A stretch of DNA of 64,000 nt from Albugo candida (taxonomy: Eukaryota > Oomycota > Peronosporomycetes > Albuginales), in the NCBI GenBank assembly GCA_040437565.1, contig JBDOQK010000015.1, forward strand, positions 1-64,000, read 5' to 3'. This document shows, one piece after another, positions 34,510 to 47,975 of this stretch. A program made the translations under genes and the position numbers. The notes beneath the pieces were generated by a model that saw only the letters and a program-made list of their open reading frames with translations, did not search any database and was not told where the DNA came from. Every line of letters starts with the position of its first letter. Position 1 is the first letter of the stretch.

Positions 34510-36866
34510 CTAGAGGTCAGTGTCTATCCACTTCAAAATGTACTCATTTCTTGCTGTCTCGCCTCTCGCCTCTGATACTCTTCGATTAAATTGCAAGAGT
34601 TTTTTTCCATGTTTAATTTCGGTTGCGTGTTTAGCTTCAAGCATACTTTTTTTAGAGTAAAGTCGATGGACACTGACGAGAGTCAATAATTGTAATAACA
34701 AAGACTTCGTGTGAAGACTGATGCGAATAGCGTTTTTGAGTACTGACTCCCCGCTCTCAAGTTGATCTTGTAGTATGAGTTCGTACCCCAGCATTGCTGA
34801 TAATTCGGCAGTCGTTTCTGCACTGTTCGCATTATGACTACGAAGAGCAGTCTTCAGATTGGAGATTCGATTTCTGCTATCGACAACTGGATGAAAAGGC
34901 TCGACATATTTAGTTGTGGAATTGGCATCTGATTGCCCGCATGACCACCTTTTGGCTCTTGCTTCAAATAATGCAAACTTGAGATACGGCTTAGGTAAAT
35001 GTCAACAATTCCAATGCATCGACTCTTCTACCTTTGCTTGCCATTCCAAGCATCGACGATCGAGAACAAGCGCCTTAAGCACCTGTAAATGAAGGATACC
35101 ATCAGCCAGCTTCGAAAACGTCGAATGGAGTATTTTTGAAGCTGTATCCGGAGAATGTATCGCACCAAGGTTTCTTTGAATCTCGGTAGCGATCATTGCG
35201 TCATACGTAGCTAGATCAAGTATTTCCAGCCATATCTCGATCCAGCAATCCGGGTAAGCACCAATATAGTTGTCAATTGGTAAAAGATGGCACTCGATCA
35301 CCCGTTTCAGCGCGTTTTGAGCTCCAGACTTACATCTTATCACAATCATGTACTGATAAGGTAATTATTTAGCAAAAGCTAATCAAAAATAAGGACGAAC
35401 AAATAAGTACCTTGGCAATCGAGATGTAGATTCTTGAAATGATATATGAATATGTTGGACTATTCACTAAAAATGACTTGTACAGTGAGAACATTTGCAA
35501 AGTTTGATGTATTGTTTGGCACATTGCGAAAAATCGACATTGACGAAATTGCAATTCGCAGTAGAGATGGAGAAGATCGAAAAAAACTCCCAGTAATCCT
35601 GGAGCTATTTTATTTTGTCTTGCTGAATCTGCGGTAGAATTTTGAGCTCGATGTATAAGATCGGCGCACTTTTTGATTGCTGCCACTGAATCGCATTTTG
35701 CTAGCAAGCATACATCCAGCAAGTCCAGCACCAGCGTCATGAAATCATCTGTTGTGGACCAGACACGATTCATGCGACTATCACTCAGTATAACCGCTTT
35801 CGATTTGCGCAGGATATTACTGGCTTCATTGTAATCTCCAATGCTGAGCACCGTCAAGTAATATATGCCCGACAAACGTTTCAGAAAAGCAAAAACTGAC
35901 CTCGATAGTACAAAACAAGATAGAATCCGTTGATAAAACTTTAATTTGCACCAAGTTGAACTTCCAACTTGCGATTTTCGAATCTGTGAACTCAACTGAT
36001 TTGTGCGATTCAAAATCTCACAAGCCTCTTCAGACGTGCCAAAGCTTGTTGTTATCTTGGTGTGATAATTCACTATCATCATCCATACCTGAGAAAACAC
36101 AGTCTGATAAGGAAAAAATCAAAAGGTATCGGTCCTCAATACCTGTAGTTGCACATTCGGCAACTTATCCAATACCGACTTGATACAGCGCAGATGGCTC
36201 TCGAACACTGACTTTGTTTCCTTATGCATCAATACGGCATCATATATCCTGATTAACCTATCTTTGAGTGCCGCGACGAAAATATCTTCATATATACGAA
36301 CAATCCTTTCCTCATTGTGATCGTATTTTACGCATTCGACTATCGCTTCACACAAATTATTCAGTTGACTTGCGTGATTTCTTTTGGTGTATAGTTTTCC
36401 TGCAAAATACTTGGCTCGATACAGTCGAAGTTTCCATTCTTTCTAAAACAAGTACTTGGTAATCAACCAAGTGATTTGACACTGTCACATCATGCCAAAT
36501 GATTTACCGATATTACATTTCCCCAATTGCCGTCTCGCTCGAGCTGTTTTTCGGCATACAAAACGCAATCCTCACACCGGTCGATCATTTTTCTTTCCCG
36601 ACCGGAGATTTTCTTGTCATCCCGAGTTCTGATTACAATGCTTCCGTACATTTCCGCTAAAAATATATGAGCCTTCAGTTTGATTGCAGCATCGCTTGAT
36701 GACTCTGCAAGGCATATCACCTATCAAATGTGATAATTAGTCTAGATCAAAGCATAGATAGCACACATTACATCACCTCCAAGCACTTGATTGCATGAAA
36801 TGGGAGCTTATGTCTCACAAACAGACACGCAAACTCCCATAATGTGCCGTCCGTCGTTTTTATCAT
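34510..36866 (-). CDS. MAU2: Cohesin loading factor MAU2/SCC4
   Basis: A minus-strand gene of about seven exons starts at the ATG at 36866 (first exon 36866-36777, second from 36720) and stops at 34510, giving roughly 650-700 residues, close to animal MAU2. The N-terminus (DGTLWEFACLFVRHKL, then AAIKLKAHIFLAEMYGSI) matches the opening TPR-like helices of the Cohesin_load family. The middle is a long helical array (SIGDYNEASNILRKSKAVI). The C-terminus (LESGESVLKNAIRISLHTKS, then ETARNEYILKWIDTDL) matches the last repeats of MAU2, which end in a similar I-x-W-x-D. With SCC2/NIPBL it loads cohesin on chromatin. Not every intron border was fixed base by base. The first codons face NSE3 across a 34-bp spacer. 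Confidence 0.8.
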
Positions 36867-36900
36867 AATCGATAAAACCGGTTTTTTGGCAAGACTAATA
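36867..36900. promoter_or_regulatory. 34-bp spacer between divergent start codons (bidirectional promoter)
   Basis: Only 34 bases separate the ATG of MAU2 (36866, minus) from the ATG of NSE3 (36901, plus). Core promoter elements must lie in this spacer or inside the genes. An AAAAAACCGG stretch is seen; no TATA box is evident. Shared regulation is inferred from the spacing. Confidence 0.6.
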
Positions 36901-38118
36901 ATGCGTCGAAAGCGCAATCGTAAGCTCTGATTGAAAAGTATTTACGTGGACATTGCCTGTTCATANNNNNNNNNNNNNNNNNNNNNNNNNNNNNNNNNNN
37001 NNNNNNNNNNNNNNNNNNNNNNNNNNNNNNNNNNNNNNNNNNNNNNNNNNNNNNNNNNNNNNNNNCTGATTGAAAAGTATTTACGTGGACATTGCCTGTT
37101 CATATAATGTAGGCCAAGAAAGTCAACAGATAACGGACTCAGATGAAGTGAGGGTGATTGATGAAGGGCCAAACTCAATGGCTCAATCGTGTAACTTAGT
37201 GAGCTCTAGTCAAGGTCAAAAAGCCGATAAGTCTTCGATCCAAACTCCAGTCGGCATTACTAGACAACCTAAATCATCTAGGATCACGACTCAGTCGTCA
37301 CAGATTTCTCAGATGTCATCAAAGGTACTGCATTACTAGCAATTTTAGCAAACTTACAATTATTGCTTAGACACGGGACGACCTGACGGCGCGGTTAGTA
37401 CGTTATTTACTGTACAAAGCTAATCGAAAGCAAGCTATTCGGTTTGACGATATCAGCAAAGACGTCTACCCTCAGTATCGCAATATCTCAAGGTACTTGA
37501 ACTATTATCTGTGCATCTATACTTATATAAGCTTCGCTAGATATTTCTTCGAGAAAGCGTGCACTCAGCTTGAAAATATATTCGGTTATCACACCGTGCA
37601 AATCGAAGATGCATCTCGCGAGCATTTCTTGATCATTAATGCAATCACTGACCAAGCTCATCTAAGCAACATCTATCAGGCACGACAGTGTGCTGGTAGA
37701 GGATTTTTGATTTTGATACTTGGCCTGCTATGCTGCGCGGATAATAAGCAGCTTGAAGAGGGTGAGTTCAGCCCACCAAATAACAAAACAGCGTCACAAT
37801 TCGAGCTATTCAGATGAACTATGGGCGCAGTTGAAGAGCGCTGATGATAAGGTCGAGCGGAACCAAGACCATCCTGTTTTGGGTGATCTGAGTACTATGC
37901 TGAAACGCTTTGAAAATGAGCTGTGCGTTTGCTTACTTTCTTGAATTTTCTGACTCCCGGATACATTGGTCTTCTAATTTTGTTCCAGGTACCTACGCTC
38001 TAAAACGCAAGTAAATTCTGAGTTGAAAAAAATCAGAGTCTATATGTGTGGAAGTCGAGCCGAATTGGAAATTGGCAAGGAAGCGATTCTAGACTTTGTT
38101 TGCAAGGTATGTAAATAA
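36901..38118 (+). CDS. NSE3: SMC5/6 complex subunit NSE3 (MAGE-domain protein)
   Basis: Six exons (36901-36919, 37113-37324, 37371-37492, 37541-37761, 37814-37922, 37989-38118) give 270 residues in one frame. The first intron contains the gap at 36966-37065; because 36927-36965 and 37066-37104 are the same 39 bases, the true intron is about 54 nt. Residues ~80-260 are the MAGE homology domain: LTARLVRYLLYKANRKQ, FDDISKDVYP, ACTQLENIFGY, GRGFLILILGLLCC, DELWAQL and the winged-helix end. The N-terminal 75 residues are polar and disordered-looking. In the SMC5/6 complex NSE3 pairs with NSE1 and NSE4 for DNA repair. The last codons (to the TAA at 38116-38118) depend on ignoring a possible donor GTATGT, so the C-terminus is tentative. 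Confidence 0.85.
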
Positions 38119-38258
38119 GTGGAAGCAGTAGAATATGCGGTGACATGTTGTCACGGCTAGACCGTCACGAGGCAATCGCTACCTGAGCATTAATAAGTAG
38201 GCAATCATTTCTGCCAATGAAATAATAGAATGGCGAGAAGCGTGAAAAAGACAAATAT

Positions 38259-39046
38259 ATGGAATTGATTGCATCTTCTTATGACTCTGACTTCGATGAC
38301 GAATATCAATGTGATGATGACTGTGAAAGCGAACGTCATAAAGCCAAAGAAGGAGAAATCGTTTGGACTCGGCGTTTTCCGCATGTCGTAGGAAATTGGC
38401 CTAGTTATGTGTATATATCCATTGTCGAGAATGGATCGAAACAATCACAAGGAAAGGAATTCAGTGCTCTCGCTGACGAGATTATTGATGACGTCCGCGT
38501 GATTGCTGACAAAACACGAGTTCATTTGGTTGCATCTAGCAATAGTGCGGAGGATAATCTACATCATCTCAGTTTATCTCGTCCTTTCGTGCTAACTTAC
38601 AACATGATTGAGAAGTTTGTCCAAGAGCTAAGACTGTGTTTGAAATGGCGCCGCACTTTTGTATATACCTTGCAGGGTCTTAGAATCTTCATCAACGAGG
38701 ACGCAACAAGATCATTCCTAGCTATCAATATGATACATGGCACCGCACAATACTTACACATTCTACGCTGCGTCAATTCTTGCATGATGCATTTTCAGCT
38801 GCCACCATATTATGAGGTCAGTTTTGTATTCCACAACATTTGCAACAATGTGCCACAATAACTTTGCCTTCCTAGAATCCAAAACCACACGTTAGTGTAG
38901 CATCTTCTCCTCATGGTACGTTAGGATCCATTCTCACGCAAGCTCAGCTGGAGCGGCTTCCATCGGCAGGACTGAAATGGCATGGAATTGCCACACACGT
39001 TGTAGTTGCTATAGGAAATAGACGTTTTAAAATAAGCCTAAATTGA
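38259..39046 (+). CDS. USB1: U6 snRNA 3' exonuclease USB1/MPN1
   Basis: Two exons (38259-38816 and 38876-39046; 59-nt intron) encode 242 residues. The order of motifs is that of the 2H phosphoesterase family member USB1: FPHVVGNWPSYVYISI near the N-terminus, the first H-x-S motif in HHLSLSRPFVLTYNMIEKF, and the second in NPKPHVSVASSPHG just after the intron. USB1 trims the oligo(U) tail of U6 spliceosomal RNA and leaves a protected end. Both catalytic H-x-S/T pairs (HLS and HVS) are present, so it should be active. The length is close to the human protein (265). An acidic stretch (YDSDFDDEYQCDDDCE) precedes the catalytic part. The gene starts 140 bp after NSE3 on the same strand. Confidence 0.88.
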
Positions 39047-39272
39047 TTGATAGATATGCGCAGCACTTCACAAGCTGTTATTTACACCCCATTACGCTAA
39101 TTTGGCGTCACTAGCATCCAAATAGCTTTCCCTCAACATTGATCAGATACCATTCATTTTAGAGTTACGTGCTCTGTAACATGATTGACCCTACCAATTT
39201 TCTTAACTACTTCTATTGGCAAAATGCATTTCTCATTAGATAAGTGACCCTTGGTAAACACAGACGTGCGGC

Positions 39273-40453
39273 ATGCCGGAACCAAGTGAACCTGACACGT
39301 ACATGAAAGACGATGCGAGTGAAGCATACGCTGCATACCCTACAAGAACATGTGAATGGGAAATTGATGGTGAAGTTCCGTCTGGTGATTTACGCCTATC
39401 AAGAGAGCGACAAAGGGTTTCATTCCGACATACAGAAGTGGGTAACCAATGCGGAGTTGCCTGGACTCAGGTTCATAATGTCTTCGGATATTCGATGTGC
39501 ATACCAATCCTTGCTTGTAGGTCGAAACCATACTGCATGATAATCGAGAATTACGGCATCAAATTCGGATGCTAACAGGAAATCTCAGCAAGACGACGGA
39601 TGAACTGGGTCGACGAATGCAACTACTTGCTGAAACCCTGAACGCGCAACAAAAATCCCAAACAGAGATTTCGAGAGCTCGGCAGCTCATTATTGAAGCA
39701 GAAAGCATGGTGAAAAGCCATGAAAAAGACAAAACTCATTTAGAGAAGCTCCTACTGCATCAGCAGAGCACAAACGAACAGGAACGGCAGTGTCTGAAGC
39801 TGACGCAACAGAAATTACAAGAGCTGAAGCTCCTGGAGAGTGATAGGAAGAGAGTGTTGAAAAAAAGAAATAGAAAAGATGAGAAAATCGCTCAGTGTAT
39901 CTCACAAATGCAGGAAGAGAATCGAAGACTCGAACTTCAGAACTGTGAACTGGCAAAAGAAATTCAATACTTGCAGTCAGAAGCATATGTGATGCAAGGG
40001 GATCATGAACGAGAAAAAGAAAGTTTACTGCGTCAGATGGAACGTTTACAAATGAGTAGATTCGATAAAGCGTACAAAAGCTCTCTTATCATTGAACAAG
40101 GGTCACAAACATTTTACGAGCAGCGCATAAATGAAAAAGAGCACCACATACGAAATGTAAAAGAAACTGAGGAAAAAGAAAATAACAAGAGCAGGCAGAC
40201 ATCGATGTTGGAAGCTTTGCATCAAAATAAAATAAAAGATATTACCAGAAGAAAAGAGTGTTGCACCTTCAAGATACTACATCGTATGCGCATACAGTCA
40301 ATGAAAGCAACAGCCTCAAACGCGACCTGCGTCAGGCGTCTCGAGCAGAAGTTGAGAGGAAAAGACCAAGAGCTCAAGTTTCTTTATGAAAAGTATTTGA
40401 GTATGCTGAGAAACAGCGAGATTGATTCTGCCACTTTTTTCGATGCATTTTAA
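39273..40453 (+). CDS. Coiled-coil protein of unknown function
   Basis: Two exons (39273-39470 and 39521-40453; 50-nt intron) join in frame to 376 residues. The first 66 residues are polar with no known motif (PTRTCEWEIDGEVPSGD). From about residue 67 to the end the chain is an almost unbroken heptad-type coiled coil rich in E, K, Q and R (HDNRELRHQIRMLTGNL, EKLLLHQQSTNEQERQ, EENRRLELQNCELAKEI). An alternative frame over exon 1 is also open, but only the chosen frame meets the second exon in phase. Long coiled coils of this kind occur in centrosomal, basal-body and flagellar proteins and in golgins; which applies cannot be told here. Confidence 0.65.
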
Positions 40454-43400
40454 AAAGGAGACCTTAATGCGTGCATGAAATGCTAAATTTACGTTTTTGA
40501 ACCAGGATCGTAATAGACGGTGGTTGTCCGGCCTGGGAATCAAACGTATGCTTGTTATGCTTGTGCATTCTGGTTGATTCGAAAAACGAATAGCTATTTC
40601 TTGTACGTCATTTCGGTTTTCTGATGAAGCAGAAGAAGCCACCATGTAGTATGCTACTTTCCCACGGCTGATCTGTTAACTGATATCTTTCAGAAGAGAT
40701 TATAGACTTTAGTTATTCACCTTTTCCAAACACTGCTAGTCATATTTCTGAAGTTACCTTACCAGACCACGTATCAAAGGATGAACTATTGAAACAATAA
40801 AATTCCAGATAGATCCGTACATCAATTCGTCCGTTGACTAGTTTCTTCAGTATCAATGTCTGGTATAGATGAGTCGATTGGACGATATGTATCGAAACAT
40901 TTATGATAGGTTAAGAGATTTGAGTGCTGATTATAGCACCGATTGAATNNNNNNNNNNNNNNNNNNNNNNNNNNNNNNNNNNNNNNNNNNNNNNNNNNNN
41001 NNNNNNNNNNNNNNNNNNNNNNNNNNNNNNNNNNNNNNNNNNNNNNNNAAGAGATTTGAGTGCTGATTATAGCACCGATTGAATATAGTATGCGGGTCTT
41101 CAGAATACATACTTATTAAATAGATACACGAAAGTTGTGCAAGTAAATTGGTATAAATTCATTGTCATTCCCAACTTTAATCTAAACGAGAATGAAGTCC
41201 TATCACCGCATCTTTCCACCTTGGTCTCATAACTATTGCCTAATAGTAACCCTGGTACATCGAGAACTATCCTCACTTCCCACATTTCATTCTGGTCTAC
41301 TTGAAAGCGGTAACCACATCCTTGCCGATATCTGGATTCTATTTACCAAAGGCAGAGTCGTTTGAAGCAAATCCTCCTTCTAGTAGAACAGGCATTTGGT
41401 TGTTCTTTACGATCTATTGATCTATCAATTGAATTTTCAATAGTGCTGCGTCAGACTCAGAGTAGCGCGAACCACAAAACACAAATGTCGCAGCAAAAAA
41501 ACGTCATTCTTTTATTTTTTCTTGTAAAAGTTACCGCTTTACTCAACTCGAAATGCTTGCAGTCCACGCATCAATATGCAAAATAAAATTACGCGGTTCT
41601 AGCTTCATCGAACCAAGTTTTTAACACTATCAACGCAGGAAACGAATCAGAGCGTAACTTTTGCAAGCTCGGCTCGCTACACTGGCTTACCACAGACGTA
41701 TACCGGATGATTTTATGCCACAGCAGCTTCAAAGACGACCCAAAAATGCTAGCCATATCTCTTTCAAAATGTTTACGAACCGTTTATATATTATATGGGG
41801 GCAATTCCCTCTATACTGCTGCAGTACATGGATAGTGTTCGAACGAAAGAATACTATACGATAAGCCTATCTCAGACGCGATCACTGCTGAGCTCTCATA
41901 TCGAGTACCCTCATCATATCAGCAAGGCCAATTATATCAGGACGATTAGATCAGATTGGCAGCTTCGTGGCCACATTCGCCGCCGGCCACATCCGATCCA
42001 GCCACACTTGCAGATGCTCCAATCCTGGCTTAATCTACTAAGGATATCTTTCTGCCTTTAAACAATCCTAAAGAGGATATTTTCGATCTTGAGGAATCTC
42101 TGATCTCAGTCACCGCAAACGAAGAAGACTTATCCACGCTACATTGTTGCACTAGACAGTCCCGGATGAATGATGTTCAATCAACAGAGCTTCGCTGTGT
42201 GTGAGAAATCAATGTGGCCTAAGTTAAGCGTTGATTTCACCCACATATAATCAGCCTTGAGTGTGCCAAAGGGACACACTTTTGTTGAGAATTCACTAGT
42301 TACCAGTCGGACAGCTAGAAAATGCAAGTAGTTGTCGTTCGAACGAATCCACCGCCATTAAAGTAGATAATGTATATCGTGTTTTCTGTGGCAATCGAAA
42401 GGAAGGTTTTTCAGGGCCTTCGTCAAAGCTACAAGGTGATCTCGTAGCACAATGACTAGAACATGTTTATCACCACCGATGATGCTTCCAATGCGATAAA
42501 AACGGGTAGTCCCCTTACATTGCACGGCCGTTTCCAGGAGTACATGGGGTATTCATACAGCGAGAAAAACTACTTGGTATAAGCCAGATAACTTTATGAC
42601 TCAATAAGGTCGGTGATATATTTATCCGACCTTCCTCTAGACACTGATTCAACCGTTGCTATATTCCTATGGAAAAATCACTTTGCACAATCGTATTTGA
42701 GCAACCGCCATTTGCAGTGACACGTAGCGATTTATCTGTAATGGGAATCAAGATGCACTCCGCATCCTTCGCTCGACAAAAGGGGTTGATTCACTGACTA
42801 GTTGCCTCGCCCGAAACTTGAGATGTGTTTAGTCCGACCGTATTTTGTTCGTTAATCGGTTTTACCTAATATGAAAGCTGTGAAACGTTATCCACTCAAC
42901 CTATATGATGGAAGAAGATGCGCTCCAAGCTTTAGCACCATTGCATCGTGTTGTTCAATCCAGATACGAGCCAAATGCCACAACTACTTCGAGATAGTGA
43001 CTACAATTCGTACTAGCCACGCCTCGGACGTTTATCACATAAACAATAACCAATGTCCCAAATTTGACGTCACGTCTATGAATATGTTGTCGACCTATTG
43101 GTAGGGAGATAGCGCGTAGGTATGTTGCGTTATTCATGTAATGCCACAAGACCTTGCCACGGATAATCTGAATTTACTACTTCACGCTACCTATTAGTTA
43201 TGTACTTGTATTGTATCTTTCTTCAGCAGAAAACGAAAATGCCACGCCTCTAGTCCTGCAAGGGCCGCACTTTCGCAGTGAATCATATTCATAGAAAGCG
43301 CCAATGTCCAATTATAACACAGTACGCTCATAAAAAAGTAAATTTTTTAAATAATTTTTAAATTATATTTATGCTGAGGCCTCTGGAAGAACCAAGGTGA

Positions 43401-43871
43401 GAAATTTGCATCATCAGCAGATCTAGGAAGTGTATGTAGTGGTTGACGAAAGTCGTTGCTTTTTCTCGAAAAATGACTGTTCCAATGTCCGTTTCAAGTG
43501 ATTATATTCTTGAGTGCATTTACTAGTCTGAAAATCGTTTCTTTTACAAGCAGATTTCTCCGTTTTTGTCGATGCAACTAGATCCTCAGAATTTTGAATC
43601 AGCGAAGAAAATCATCTGTGTGAGCAGCTCTACACGGTATTGTGAAAGTATCAAGCATTGGCCTACTGCAAATTGAGCATAGTTGTGGTGGTAGCATGTT
43701 TGAATTGAAATAATGTGCCACTACCAACTACATATCATCACTCATCCATTGATGAAAGACATATAAGTGAATACGGCAACCAGATCTAAGCGGTTTCTGC
43801 TCAGCTATGCTACTCACAACTGGAGATTTTCGACCACAGAGACGATGTTTAAAGCGATACCATTAGTGTAT
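40454..43871. other. Repeat-like tract with no recognised gene
   Basis: Around the gap at 40949-41048, the 36 bases 40913-40948 are repeated at 41049-41084, so the two contig ends overlap. Elsewhere the frames are short (the longest 88 codons at 41795-42061) with no known motif. An AT-rich run lies near 43330-43375. Confidence 0.4.
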
Positions 43872-45005
43872 CAATAGCATATTTTAGCTGACTAGATTGA
43901 TTCGTGGTGGGGATTATAGAAAACATGCCACGAAAAAAATGTAATCAGAACCAATTTCCTGTTAAAACGTACACTATACTTGAAGCACTGTATGAGACTG
44001 CTCCACGATATGCAAAGCGACGACTGTGAGTCTGAAAGCAACATGTCTCAATAAGAAGCGTATGAGTGGCTGTTATCAGGTGTGAAAATCAAAGAACGTC
44101 AATGTATGGGCTCTACAAAATTTTATATGAATCAAAGCAGACTTCTGCACTATCGTGCAAGATCATCTTGAAAGTTTATCAGAATTCTTAGTCCCAGAAA
44201 TGCATCTGTGAATCGCTCGCGGTTAACACGTCGCCTTCCTGACCATCGCAGTGCTTATTGATGATACGTTGACTCCTGCAAATCCGAGCAATGTGACCTC
44301 GGGTGCAAAATGTTTGTTTTGGACATGGAATTATCCGACAACATCAAGAACAGATAGACAATTGTCTCTGCGTCACGCAATGACCGAANNNNNNNNNNNN
44401 NNNNNNNNNNNNNNNNNNNNNNNNNNNNNNNNNNNNNNNNNNNNNNNNNNNNNNNNNNNNNNNNNNNNNNNNNNNNNNNNNNNNNNNNCAATAGCATATT
44501 TTAGCTGACTAGATTGATTCGTGGTGGGGATTATAGAAAACATGCCACGAAAAAAATGTAATCAGAACCAATTTCCTGTTAAAACGTACACTATACTTGA
44601 AGCACTGTATGAGACTGCTCCACGATATGCAAAGCGACGACTGTGAGTCTGAAAGCAACATGTCTCAATAAGAAGCGTATGAGTGGCTGTTATCAGGTGT
44701 GAAAATCAAAGAACGTCAATGTATGGGCTCTACAAAATTTTATATGAATCAAAGCAGACTTCTGCACTATCGTGCAAGATCATCTTGAAAGTTTATCAGA
44801 ATTCTTAGTCCCAGAAATGCATCTGTGAATCGCTCGCGGTTAACACGTCGCCTTCCTGACCATCGCAGTGCTTATTGATGATACGTTGACTCCTGCAAAT
44901 CCGAGCAATGTGACCTCGGGTGCAAAATGTTTGTTTTGGACATGGAATTATCCGACAACATCAAGAACAGATAGACAATTGTCTCTGCGTCACGCAATGA
45001 CCGAA
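43872..45005. other. 517-bp contig overlap duplicated around a gap
   Basis: 43872-44388 and 44489-45005 appear identical over their full length, separated by 100 N. This is the longest of the duplicated contig ends and inflates the scaffold by more than 600 bases. A few coding-like stretches (LFWTWNYPTTSRTDRQLSL) occur in it with stops in between; no family is recognised. Confidence 0.85.
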
Positions 45006-45454
45006 TGGATGAGAGCTTCGGTCAAAGAAACTTAGATTAAGCTTGTGCCTAACTTGCACGAGTCAGAACCTGATAATTTAATCAAAGACGACAAAATTAT
45101 GAAGTAAAAGATGTCGGCGTGGGCTGAGTGTGTTTTCTACTTTGCATTGAGCAGTTCTGAGATAGTGATTGCGGTTTGGATAGAAAGAAGTCGAGTACTT
45201 GGAGTATACCTCGACACTTTGGACGGGTATTTAGCTGTGGGATCACAGATACAGTACTTGAAGCCTTGAGCACTTCAGATCGCGGAAGTAAGCAGGATGA
45301 TCGACGAGAAATACCCGTATTGAGGTTATGATAAATAATTCCCCAATCGTCTGCTACTTCCCATTACAGAGAATATTGCATCTAGCTCAAAGCAGAATAT
45401 ATAGAAATGTCAATACGTACCCGAGGATTTGTGTGGTCCAAACTATAATTCAAT

Positions 45455-47975
45455 GAATGAGACGTTCTTTGCGCTCATGTATTTTTGCGCTTAATCATTG
45501 TGCAATTACAATTGCAAATGGCGAGGTTCATCAGAATAGAGTGACACANNNNNNNNNNNNNNNNNNNNNNNNNNNNNNNNNNNNNNNNNNNNNNNNNNNN
45601 NNNNNNNNNNNNNNNNNNNNNNNNNNNNNNNNNNNNNNNNNNNNNNNNCGCTTCCGCTATTGACTGAACCACAGCAGCTTGCTTCTTGCAGTGCCACCCT
45701 ACAGTAATTTCATTAACAACTTGCACACCTGCACTCACAGACTTTTGATCTTCATTGTCAGCCGCGAATTCCGCATCACTGAAGCTGACAATCCTGTTAG
45801 GCACTGGGGCTCGCTGTCCTCACGCAAATGCAGCTTCAAACCTTTTGTTCCCTTCAAGTACCTTGCAATCTTTTTGCAAGCTTATAATCCCGCAGTGGTG
45901 GTGCGTGACTTCGTCTAGTCGCTCCGTGCACCACGAATGTCTGGACATGTGCAGCGTGATACCCATAGCAAGCTCCCAACTAGAGACGGGAAATCCTTGA
46001 TAGTCGGTACTCGAAGCAATCTCAGAGCCTTTTCTTTCAGCAGCCCGTTGTCTCCTTCGATTACTTGCACTTCAGATATCAGTACTCGTACCGAGTTAGC
46101 TTCAGCCATACCATGTTTCTCGAGCACTTCTTCAATCGTCTGCTCCTGGTCGATATATTACCCTCCTTCTTTTGTCCACGCAATTCTCATTCCGAGGAAC
46201 TTCTCAACAATACCGAGATCCTTGAGCTCAAGCACCTTCATCTCAGTAAAGAATTGATCGATATGTTTCACATTCTCATCGGCTTAGTAAAAAAAACACG
46301 GGTCATTAATGCATTGAACGAAATCAATCTTGAGCAGCGTGTCGCACAACACTTGATGCCAAAGTCTTCCTGCCTGATTCAAACCATAGCGATTCCGTCC
46401 TAGAAGCAACACCAATTCATCAGGTTCCGTTACGCCAAGTCGTTCAAGGGTGCCTTGGGTCACTTTTATTCCATCGAAATAAGTCGATTCCGTACTCTGG
46501 CTCCGTGATAGCTTTCGGGCACGCGCTTGGGACGCCACCATACCTAGCCGGAATCCCCACATCCGTGAAATCGTAAAAATTACAAATGCATTTCCTATCG
46601 GCATCACCTTAAAGAATGTGAGTTTATTATTCAAACCAAGAATTTGCTTGTCGCCGCGAACCACCAGTATCGCCTTGTATCTTTTCACAGTCCCATTAGT
46701 CCTAATTTTGGTTTCATAAACCCACTTGGTTGGGATGGGTTTCACGTTCTTTGGACGTTTGATCACCGTCCACGAAGCGCTACCTTATGATTTTTTGGGT
46801 CTGGTATCGCGCGTTTTCTGTCATGTGCTTGTTCCACAGGCAGCACTGCGAGCGCCATAAGCACTGGATCCGACAGTTGCAACTCTTCGTCACTCGTTTC
46901 CAGTTCTCCCACATTGGTGCATTCTCCATGATATAAACTGTTGAATATGCTGACCTTTTCTCGCGTCTCCATGCTCCTTCCTTTACCATGCTCGTCTGCC
47001 TCGGCTTGTTTTCTTGACTTCTACGTTTGCGCTGTGATCTCCTTGACCTAACGGCAGCGACTCCTTCGGCTGCGCATCACTTTCTTCGGCCACTTGATGC
47101 TCACTTTCCACTTTTTATTTGCACATGTTCAGGCTCTTGTCCTCTGTTATCATAAAGTGCACGTTGAATTTGTTCATTCGCCGTACCATCGAGTGTCTCG
47201 ATGTTGGTGATGTGTCTAGTTATCGTTACGACTCTATCTTTGGGCAGCAACACCTTGTATCCCTTTGTTTCTTCGCTAATACCCGGGATCTTTGCTTGCT
47301 CTGCATGACGCACAAGTGTCTTCTTTTTGGGATCCTGCCAAACCCGGTGCCCGCCGGGTGAGTACTACAATCAGCGACGCACGCTTCAAATTTGCTCGAG
47401 TCGGACTAGTATTGATCATGTAAGCAGCGTAACTTGCAGCCTCGCTTCAGTACGTCTGCGCTAGACCTGAACGGAAGATCATGGATCGCACCATGTTGAA
47501 GACGGTGCGGTTCAAGCGTAGTACCTGTTTCTGTTACTTGACGCGCACACCTGTCTGTTTGCACAAGAGACTGACCCCTCCATACTTTCCTCCACTGCCA
47601 GTGCACAGGACGTAGATGCGGCACTTAAATTCGTTCTCAAACCACGCCAAAAAATGCTCGAACATCTTGGCCGCAGCATTTTTCTTAGTTGTAGTCAATG
47701 AAAACGACCAAATATCTGTTTCCACGACGGTTTTTTGGGGTGATAGTTCCTTTTAGATCACTCCAGATCACACCTCCGATGCGGTCCGTTGGTGCATTTG
47801 CACCCGAGCCCTTCTTGAGCTGTTTAGTTCTGGTGCCCTTCGCTTCAGCGCAAGTGAGACAGTTTGCACGCACGTGATCAGTAAGTTCAATACCGTAACC
47901 AGGATCTTCGGTTATACGCTCCATGGTATCCGCGATAAAGAAGGGATGATCATTTGATTCGTATGTTTTGGTCAA
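45455..47975 (-). mobile_element. Ty1/copia LTR-retrotransposon fossil
   Basis: On the minus strand, relics of the pol region follow in the normal copia order: the end of the pre-integrase zinc region and integrase core (47975 to about 47530), the linker after integrase (about 47310-46770), reverse transcriptase (about 46770-46280) and RNase H near the 3' end (about 45800-45455, with a gap at 45549-45648). The gag region and both LTRs were not found, so it is truncated at one or both ends. The frame is interrupted at several places. It is an old, broken copy. Confidence 0.8.

Noticed and set aside
39313-39540. Alternative frame over exon 1 of the coiled-coil gene (75 codons)
   Set aside because: Only the frame starting at 39273 joins the second exon in phase through the GT-AG intron 39471-39520.
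42780-42850. Words resembling a copia reverse transcriptase (ETxxxFSPTVF)
   Set aside because: Too short and interrupted to separate from chance; not reported as an element.
45262-45305. Stretch reminiscent of 5S rRNA (CGGAAGTAAGCAGG)
   Set aside because: Only about 30 bases resemble the 5S internal region; the 5' and 3' parts and the pairing stem are not present.
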